From an uncultured Eubacteriales bacterium (lineage in GTDB: Bacteria > Bacillota > Clostridia > Oscillospirales > QAKW01): 5,424 nucleotides of DNA. Position 1 is the first letter of the stretch. The number at the start of each line of letters is the position of its first letter. Of this stretch, positions 1 to 3,882 are shown piece by piece. The stretch lies in assembly GCA_934378025.1 (NCBI GenBank), contig CAKRPM010000099.1, positions 1 to 5,424 on the forward strand, in the 5' to 3' direction. The translations under genes and the position numbers were made by a program. A model generated the notes under the pieces. That model was not told the DNA's origin. It saw only the letters and a program-made list of their open reading frames with translations, and ran no database searches.

Positions 1-1
1 G

Positions 2-583
2 CAGGGAATTATCGATTTGAGTCATCAAATTTTGGATTTGTTTTTCTCAATTGATCGTTCGTTGCGCAGCAAATATATTACCATTTCCATCAGTCTTGCC
101 ACCTTTGTTCCCAAGCCCTTTACGGCATTTCAGTGGGAGGCCCAGGACGATTTTGAAACCGTTACGCGCAAGCAGGCGTTTATGTATGAGCATATTAATA
201 ATAAAAAGATCAAACTCAGCTGCCATGTTTCCAAAATCAGTATGATTGAGGCGCTTTTGGCACGCGGCGATCGTCGGCTCGCTCCGGTCATTCTGGACGT
301 GTTCCGTGCCGGCGGACGCCTGGAGGCGTGGAGTGAATGCAGCAATTTGGATCTTTGGTACCGCACGTTGGCGGCGCATGGATTGAATTTGGACTTTTAT
401 GCCCATCGCAAGCGAGCGTTTTCGGAGATTTTGCCGTGGGATTTTATCGACATCGGCGTCAGCAAGGAGTTTTTAATTCGGGAAGCGAAAAATGCCTACG
501 CCGAGAAAACCTCGCCCAATTGCAAGGAAAAGTGTCTCGGATGCGGTGCTTCCGCTCTGATGGAGGGAAAATGCCATGTATAA
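2..583 (+). CDS. B12-binding-domain radical SAM protein, C-terminal part (TIGR03960-like)
   Basis: The frame is open from the left window edge, so only the last 194 codons are present and the true start lies upstream. The visible part looks like the end of an Elp3/MiaB-type radical SAM barrel: a conserved stretch with FVPKPFTAFQW, then HVSKISMIEALLARGDRR, then a region ending in DFYAHRKRAFSEILPWDFID. This pattern and the position directly before a TIGR03936 gene fit the family of large radical SAM proteins with an N-terminal cobalamin-binding domain. That domain and the CxxxCxxC motif that binds the SAM cluster would be upstream and are not seen. Near the C-terminus there is a second cysteine group, C-x3-C-x2-C (codons at 521, 533, 542), which may bind metal or an extra Fe-S cluster; this is inference. 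The reaction is not established for the family. Its stop overlaps the next gene by 8 bp, so the two are co-transcribed. Confidence 0.85.
   Translation, partial: QGIIDLSHQILDLFFSIDRSLRSKYITISISLATFVPKPFTAFQWEAQDDFETVTRKQAFMYEHINNKKIKLSCHVSKISMIEALLARGDRRLAPVILDVFRAGGRLEAWSECSNLDLWYRTLAAHGLNLDFYAHRKRAFSEILPWDFIDIGVSKEFLIREAKNAYAEKTSPNCKEKCLGCGASALMEGKCHV
562..567 (+). promoter_or_regulatory. Ribosome binding site for the TIGR03936 gene, inside the upstream gene
   Basis: GGAGGG lies 8 nt before the ATG at 576 and inside the coding end of the radical SAM gene. A closer ATG at 571 is in another frame that gives no recognisable protein. The site therefore decides the start at 576 and supports translational coupling across the 8-bp overlap. 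Confidence 0.7.
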
Positions 584-1205
584 GCCGATACGCGTACAGT
601 TTTGCAAGCGGGATGCCGCCGTGTATTTCTCGCATTTGGACTTAAATCGAACCGTCATGCGCTTGCTCCGAAAAAGCGGCATTGATTTTTGGTATACCGA
701 AGGGTTTAATCCGCATCCGCATGTTGTCTTTGCCGCACCGCTTTCGCTCGGATTTGAAAGCGAATGTGAAATTTTTGAATTTAAAGCGGACGACTCTTTC
801 GGTCTGCGCGAAAAAATCAAATTAAAATCGGTCTTTCCCGATTCGCTGCAAATAAAAGAAATCTATGAAAGTTCTCGAAAATTCGGGGAAATTGCGTATG
901 CGCGATATGAAATCATTTTTGCAAAAAACGAGGACATATTGCCGCTTTTCGACGCACCGTTAACGGCACTGAAAAAAACCAAACGCAGCGAAAATATCGT
1001 GGATGTACGAGCGTATTTAAGTGACGTCGCTCAAGGCACCGATTCAAATGGAAAAACCGTTTTTACGGCAGATTTTTGCTTTGGGAGCAACAATTTAAAT
1101 CCCAACGTATTTCTTTCGGCGCTTGCGGAAAAAGGCATTGATATCGAAAATGCATGCGTTCGCCGCATTGCCTTTCTCGACGCACAAAAAAACTGCTTTC
1201 GATGA
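576..1205 (+). CDS. TIGR03936 / DUF2344 radical SAM-associated protein
   Basis: A 209-residue protein that I recognise by its N-terminal signature: IRVQFCKRDAAVYFSHLDL, then RLLRKSGIDFWYTEGFNPHP, then a FAAPLSLGFESECEIFEF segment. These are typical of the TIGR03936 family (DUF2344), which is either fused to or encoded directly after TIGR03960 radical SAM proteins, as here. The length is near the usual size for the family. No signal peptide or membrane segment is visible, so it is cytoplasmic. The family is thought to work with the radical SAM partner on an unknown substrate; proximity to RNase G and ribosomal protein L21/L27 genes in many Bacillota hints at RNA or ribosome chemistry, but that is inference. 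Here the next gene is mazF rather than the RNase G gene. The start at 576 follows a GGAGGG site and overlaps the upstream gene by 8 bp. No clear hairpin terminator follows it in the 116-bp gap before mazF. Confidence 0.9.
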   Translation: MYKPIRVQFCKRDAAVYFSHLDLNRTVMRLLRKSGIDFWYTEGFNPHPHVVFAAPLSLGFESECEIFEFKADDSFGLREKIKLKSVFPDSLQIKEIYESSRKFGEIAYARYEIIFAKNEDILPLFDAPLTALKKTKRSENIVDVRAYLSDVAQGTDSNGKTVFTADFCFGSNNLNPNVFLSALAEKGIDIENACVRRIAFLDAQKNCFR

Positions 1206-1306
1206 ATTTTTGCACTTGCAGTCTTTTCTTTTCATAGAATAGTAAAAACAAGGTTTAAATCAAGGAGATTTGTCAATACTATAAATGATTTGAAAAGCTA
1301 TAATTC

Positions 1307-1310
1307 GGAG
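1307..1310 (+). promoter_or_regulatory. Weak ribosome binding site for mazF
   Basis: GGAG lies 11 nt before the mazF ATG at 1322, a rather long spacing and a short match. A better Shine-Dalgarno-like AAGGAGA at 1262-1268 is too far from this start to serve it. The modest site would suit low production of a toxic protein, but this is inference. Confidence 0.45.
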
Positions 1311-1321
1311 TGTGAAAATAC

Positions 1322-1657
1322 ATGATTAAAAGAGGGGACATTTTCTACGCGGATTTATCTCCTGTTGTCGGAAGCGAGCAGGGCGGGCTTCGGCCGGTGC
1401 TGATCGTTCAAAATGATGTGGGAAATAAATTCAGCCCGACGGTAATTGCCGCGGCGATTACCAGTCAAACCAATAAGGCAAAGCTGCCGACACATATCGA
1501 ACTGGATAATCGATGCGGCCTTGCCAAACAGTCGGTTATATTATTGGAGCAAATGCGTACATTGGATAAAACCAGACTTAAAGAAAAGATGGGGCACATC
1601 AGCCAAAGTACGATGGATCAGGTGAATCACGCCATTTCCGTCAGCTTAGGGTTATAA
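1322..1657 (+). CDS. mazF: MazF/PemK-family endoribonuclease toxin (EndoA-like)
   Basis: A 111-residue protein that matches Bacillus EndoA/MazF almost from end to end: [29 protein letters not shown], an FSPT(x)IAAAIT block, AKLPTHIEL and [13 protein letters not shown]. MazF enzymes cut single-stranded mRNA at short sequence motifs and arrest growth. The catalytic residues known in the family, Arg in QGG-x-RP and Thr in AAIT, are present as R24 and T47, so the enzyme should be active. Length is that of a complete family member (EndoA is about 116 residues). In most Bacillota the antitoxin (MazE/EndoAI) gene lies just upstream; here the upstream neighbour is the TIGR03936 gene, the 116-bp gap has no room for one, and a strong terminator follows at once. 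The partner must be encoded elsewhere or be absent. The cut-site specificity cannot be told from sequence. Confidence 0.95.
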   Translation: MIKRGDIFYADLSPVVGSEQGGLRPVLIVQNDVGNKFSPTVIAAAITSQTNKAKLPTHIELDNRCGLAKQSVILLEQMRTLDKTRLKEKMGHISQSTMDQVNHAISVSLGL

Positions 1658-1661
1658 CCTT

Positions 1662-1702
1662 AAAAAATTTGCATGAGAAACAATTCTCATGCAAATTTTT
1701 TT
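1662..1702 (+). terminator. Rho-independent terminator after mazF
   Basis: The arm TTTGCATGAGAA (1668-1679) pairs perfectly with TTCTCATGCAAA (1684-1695) around an ACAA loop and is followed by seven T (1696-1702). Six A before the stem (1662-1667) can extend the pairing and give a T-run on the other strand. It begins 5 bp after the mazF stop and separates it from the tRNA promoter. Confidence 0.92.
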
Positions 1703-1712
1703 CAAAAAACAC

Positions 1713-1741
1713 TTGCTTTTTTCGATTTCATTGAGTATAAT
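1713..1741 (+). promoter_or_regulatory. Sigma-A-type promoter of tRNA-Leu
   Basis: TTGCTT (1713-1718) and a perfect TATAAT (1736-1741) are separated by 17 bp. The predicted transcription start near 1748 leaves a leader of roughly 17 nt before the mature tRNA 5' end at 1766, a normal arrangement for a single tRNA gene. Confidence 0.85.
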
Positions 1742-1765
1742 AGTTAAGCACTGCAAAGTGTGCAT

Positions 1766-1852
1766 GCCGGTGTGATGGAATTGGCAGACGTGCGGGACTC
1801 AAAATCCCGTGGTAGCGATACCGTATCGGTTCGACCCCGATCACCGGCACCA
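1766..1852 (+). tRNA. tRNA-Leu (anticodon CAA)
   Basis: An 87-nt class II tRNA. The acceptor arm GCCGGTG (1766-1772) pairs with CACCGGC (1842-1848), followed by discriminator A and an encoded CCA (1850-1852). The anticodon arm has a CGGGA/TCCCG stem and the loop CTCAAAA, giving anticodon CAA (1800-1802), which reads UUG codons. The long variable arm GGTA-GCGA-TACC (1811-1822) is typical of leucine and serine tRNAs, and the T arm is ATCGG-TTCGACC-CCGAT (1825-1841). All stems pair fully, so the gene looks functional. It stands alone between its own promoter and terminator. Confidence 0.98.
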
Positions 1853-1891
1853 AACCGCTGTGAACAAAATGTTCACAGCGGTTATTTTTTT
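1853..1891 (+). terminator. Rho-independent terminator after tRNA-Leu
   Basis: A perfect 14-bp stem, AACCGCTGTGAACA (1853-1866) with TGTTCACAGCGGTT (1870-1883), closes an AAA loop and is followed by A and seven T (1885-1891). It starts directly after the encoded CCA. Confidence 0.93.
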
Positions 1892-1927
1892 ATGAATATC
1901 GGAACATTTGCTTTCGTACACTGTTGC

Positions 1928-1933
1928 GAGGGA
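1928..1933 (+). promoter_or_regulatory. Ribosome binding site that decides the deacetylase start
   Basis: GAGGGA ends 5 nt before the ATG at 1939. Two other in-frame starts exist: a TTG at 1924 lies before this site, and an ATG at 1933 overlaps it. The ATG at 1939 is therefore preferred. It also places the basic MKR directly at the front of the signal peptide. Confidence 0.6.
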
Positions 1934-1938
1934 TGCAA

Positions 1939-2940
1939 ATGAAACGATTGATAACGGCAATACTTTTGATGAGTATCGGCTTTACAAACATTTGTTACGC
2001 TGCGGCGCAGCCGACGCAAAAATTAGTGGCCTTGACATTTGACGACGGCCCGGGACGATATACCTCAGACCTGTTGGACGGCCTTTCCTGCCGTGGGGTC
2101 AAGGCAACGTTTTTTACGGTGGGGGAGAATATCGAGCAGTTTCCGGAGATAATTTTACGGATGTTTGCCGAGGGACATCAAATCGGTATACACAGCTATT
2201 CGCATAAGCGACTTGCGGGTGCAGCCGAAAGTACGGTAAAAAATGAACTGGAAGATGTACGTATATTATTAAAGAAAATTACGGGTGGGCAGGATTTTTA
2301 TTTGCGGCCGCCGTACGGCGCCTATGATCGGCAGGTACGGCGTCTTGCCGAGACACCGCTGATTTTGTGGAGCGTTGATACTTTGGATTGGAAATATCGG
2401 AATGCCGAAACGGTTTACCAAAACATTATGAAAGATGTCGGAGACGGTGATATTATCCTTTTGCATGATATTTACAGCACCAGTGTAGCAGCCGCACTTC
2501 GTGCCGTGGATGCGCTTTTGACGCAGGGATACGAATTTGTGACGGTACGGGAGTTGTTGCTGCGCCGCGGCATTACGCCCGAGAACGGCGAGGTTTATCG
2601 TAATGCGTATTTTAAAGGAATTGAAAAATACCCGACCGACACGCCCACCGTTGCCGTGCGGCATACACTGACCGGTACAAAGCTGATTATCGATGTGCCT
2701 GAGACTGCGGCTGCTTATTGCAGCGCCGGTGACGGCGTACGTAAACTGGAGAAATTCACTTCGTTTTATATATGCGTCGATGCCGCAAGCATTGTTGGTG
2801 TAACCAAGTGGGGACTCGGGAATGTGAAATCCTTTGGAGGTTCTTTGAAATTTTCAATGTCAGATACAGATTCGCACGCGGTCGAAGGGCAGCATTTTTT
2901 GCCCGGTATGCGTATGCCGAATTTGCATGGCTTTTCCTAA
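1939..2940 (+). CDS. Secreted polysaccharide deacetylase (NodB domain, CE4) with C-terminal extension
   Basis: A 333-residue protein. Residues 1-21 form a Sec signal peptide (MKR, a hydrophobic core, then a Y-A-A-A cleavage region); the Cys at 19 is not in a lipobox. The NodB-type carbohydrate esterase family 4 domain spans about residues 28-208 with all five motifs: TFDDGP (D35, D36), H-SYS-H (H85, H89, metal ligands), RPPYG (123-127), W-SVDTLDW (144-151) and ILLHD (H176). Such enzymes remove acetyl groups from N-acetylglucosamine or N-acetylmuramic acid in peptidoglycan or related polymers, using a metal ion, outside the cytoplasmic membrane. All catalytic residues are present. Residues about 212-333 form an extension with alternating hydrophobic stretches that I do not recognise. 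The gene follows the tRNA terminator closely and no good promoter is seen between them. Substrate cannot be told from sequence; peptidoglycan is the default guess. Confidence 0.92.
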   Translation: MKRLITAILLMSIGFTNICYAAAQPTQKLVALTFDDGPGRYTSDLLDGLSCRGVKATFFTVGENIEQFPEIILRMFAEGHQIGIHSYSHKRLAGAAESTVKNELEDVRILLKKITGGQDFYLRPPYGAYDRQVRRLAETPLILWSVDTLDWKYRNAETVYQNIMKDVGDGDIILLHDIYSTSVAAALRAVDALLTQGYEFVTVRELLLRRGITPENGEVYRNAYFKGIEKYPTDTPTVAVRHTLTGTKLIIDVPETAAAYCSAGDGVRKLEKFTSFYICVDAASIVGVTKWGLGNVKSFGGSLKFSMSDTDSHAVEGQHFLPGMRMPNLHGFS

Positions 2941-2943
2941 ATC

Positions 2944-2975
2944 AAAAAATCCCGCACGTTTGTGCGGGATTTTTT
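2944..2975. terminator. Two-way terminator between convergent genes
   Basis: A perfect 14-bp stem, AAAAAATCCCGCAC (2944-2957) and GTGCGGGATTTTTT (2962-2975), closes a GTTT loop. It has a T-run on both strands, so it can stop transcription from the deacetylase (stop codon 3 bp upstream) and from the regulator gene arriving on the other strand (stop at 3005). Confidence 0.92.
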
Positions 2976-3004
2976 AGAAATAAAGATGGCTAAAGTACTT
3001 GCTT

Positions 3005-3766
3005 TCATTGGCCTAATCGTTTCTTTTCACGCCATTTTTCGGGAGCAATTGAATTTTTGCGCATAAACAGCTTGTAGAAGTATGAATAATGATTAAATCC
3101 GCTTTTTATCGCAATACTTTCCAGCGTTTCGGAGGTCATTTCCATAAGATCTTCTGCTTTTTGAAGCCGTTGCAGTTGAAAATATGCGATCGGAGTCATG
3201 CCGTATGCCTTTCGAAAAATGTTAATGATGTGATTTTTGCTAAAATGAAATTCCTGACAAAGGAGCGGCAATGTGATTTTTTGATCGCAGTGTTTTACAA
3301 TATAGTTTGCAATTTCCGCGACAACCGAAGATACGTTCTTTTGGACACAGAGTGCTATCAAAATATTATAAAACTTTCCGGCCTTTGCAATATACGGTGC
3401 GTCGCTGTGTGACAAACGGTTCATTTCCTCCATATTATTTTTAAGGGTTACGTATTGAAAAGTTCCGCTTTTCGGAAGGATTTCGCCCTGTTCGCGCCAA
3501 GCGTCCGTGAAGAAATGAATGTAGAGATATTTCGGCTTGTCGCTGGCAATTTCGCCGCCTTGCCGCATACCGTGCCGTTGAATATAATATTGTCCCGCAG
3601 AAACTTCGTGTTGTACTCCGTTTTCGGAAAATCTTAAAACTCCGTCGTATACCAATAGCAAAACATCATCATTACAATAACGTGTTACATGATGTTCCCC
3701 CTCTTTAAAAAAACGCAGCGACGCGGAGCGATAACATATCGGTTGGTTTAAATCAATCCCTTTCAT
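3005..3766 (-). CDS. AraC-family transcriptional regulator with cupin sensor domain
   Basis: A 253-residue DNA-binding regulator when started at the ATG at 3766. Residues about 15-90 resemble the AraC N-terminal cupin that binds a small ligand, often a sugar (for example LLLVYDGVLRFSENG and SAGQYYIQRHG). Residues about 148-248 are a double helix-turn-helix: the first around LPLLCQEFHFSKNHIINIFRK (165-186), then YGMTPIAYFQLQRLQKAEDL, and the second around LESIAIKSGFNHYSYFYKLF (215-234). The frame stays open to an ATG at 3832, but that start lies upstream of the predicted promoter and has no ribosome binding site, whereas 3766 has GGTGAT just before it. The gene is divergent from a GH127-like glycosidase, so it most likely senses a sugar and controls that gene. 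The ligand is not known, and whether it activates or represses is not shown by the sequence alone. Confidence 0.9.
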   Translation of the reverse strand: MKGIDLNQPICYRSASLRFFKEGEHHVTRYCNDDVLLLVYDGVLRFSENGVQHEVSAGQYYIQRHGMRQGGEIASDKPKYLYIHFFTDAWREQGEILPKSGTFQYVTLKNNMEEMNRLSHSDAPYIAKAGKFYNILIALCVQKNVSSVVAEIANYIVKHCDQKITLPLLCQEFHFSKNHIINIFRKAYGMTPIAYFQLQRLQKAEDLMEMTSETLESIAIKSGFNHYSYFYKLFMRKNSIAPEKWREKKRLGQ

Positions 3767-3770
3767 TTTA

Positions 3771-3776
3771 ATCACC
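3771..3776 (-). promoter_or_regulatory. Ribosome binding site that decides the regulator start
   Basis: On the - strand GGTGAT lies 4 nt before the ATG at 3766. It matches the 3' part of the full AAGGAGGTGATC consensus, so the short gap is what that alignment expects. It favours 3766 over the in-frame ATG at 3832. Confidence 0.6.
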
Positions 3777-3782
3777 GATATC

Positions 3783-3811
3783 AGTATACGGCAAAAGTGT
3801 GATATTGTCAA
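3783..3811 (-). promoter_or_regulatory. Near-consensus promoter of the AraC-family regulator
   Basis: Read on the - strand, a perfect TTGACA (3811-3806) and TATACT (3788-3783) are separated by 17 bp. The predicted start of transcription near 3776 gives a leader of only about 10 nt before the ATG at 3766. One copy of the 12-bp repeat (3793-3804) lies entirely inside the spacer, which suggests that a bound protein would block this promoter. Confidence 0.8.
3793..3804 (+). repeat. 12-bp direct repeat, copy 1 (candidate operator)
   Basis: AAAAGTGTGATA, identical to copy 2 at 3845-3856 and in the same orientation, 52 bp apart start to start, close to five helical turns. This copy is inside the -35/-10 spacer of the regulator promoter. 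It is a candidate binding site for the adjacent AraC-family protein. Confidence 0.6.
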
Positions 3812-3844
3812 TGAATTGTGGTAAATACTCAATGTTTTTAGAAA

Positions 3845-3856
3845 AAAAGTGTGATA
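3845..3856 (+). repeat. 12-bp direct repeat, copy 2 (candidate operator)
   Basis: AAAAGTGTGATA, identical to copy 1. It covers the 3' end of the spacer and the first bases of the likely -10 element of the glycosidase promoter, so binding there would affect that promoter directly. Confidence 0.6.
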
Positions 3857-3860
3857 AAAT
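3852..3860 (+). promoter_or_regulatory. Candidate extended -10 promoter of the GH127-like gene
   Basis: TGATAAAAT (TGn plus TAAAAT at 3855-3860) is the best promoter element before the glycosidase. At 17 bp upstream there is only ATGTTT (3832-3837), a poor -35, which suits a regulated promoter. The predicted transcript start near 3867 would leave a very short leader with the G-rich ribosome binding site at 3868-3874 almost at its 5' end, so the assignment is uncertain. Confidence 0.4.
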
Positions 3861-3882
3861 AAATTTGAAAGGGGATGCGAAA

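Noticed and set aside
1210..1240. TTGCAC (1210-1215) and TAGAAT (1235-1240) as a mazF promoter
   Set aside because: The 19-bp spacer is long and both boxes are imperfect. It is possible but too weak to list as a feature.
1262..1287. Shine-Dalgarno-like AAGGAGA with possible small leader ORFs before mazF
   Set aside because: The TTG at 1270 is too close and gives a 4-codon frame; the ATG at 1285 is too far and gives two codons. No antitoxin or leader peptide can be supported.
1299..1304. Perfect TATAAT just before mazF
   Set aside because: No acceptable -35 lies 16-18 bp upstream, and transcription from it would begin after the GGAG ribosome binding site. The TTGTCA at 1270-1275 is 23 bp away, too far. 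It may be chance in an AT-rich gap.
1766..1852. tRNA-Leu as an integration site for a mobile island downstream
   Set aside because: No repeat of the tRNA 3' end, integrase or other mobile gene is visible in the window, so there is no support beyond the position.
1760..1942. 60-codon open frame across the tRNA and its terminator
   Set aside because: It is the translation of a complete tRNA-Leu gene and hairpin, so it is not coding.
2269..2664. 131-codon frame on the - strand inside the deacetylase gene
   Set aside because: It lies opposite a well-supported enzyme domain, has no recognisable protein features, and is best seen as a shadow frame.
3089..3412. 107-codon frame on the + strand opposite the AraC-family gene
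   Set aside because: It is antisense to the conserved helix-turn-helix region and shows no protein family signature.
3767..3832. Upstream in-frame ATG at 3832 as the regulator start, adding 22 residues
   Set aside because: It lies upstream of the strong predicted promoter, has no ribosome binding site, and the added residues do not fit the start of a cupin domain.
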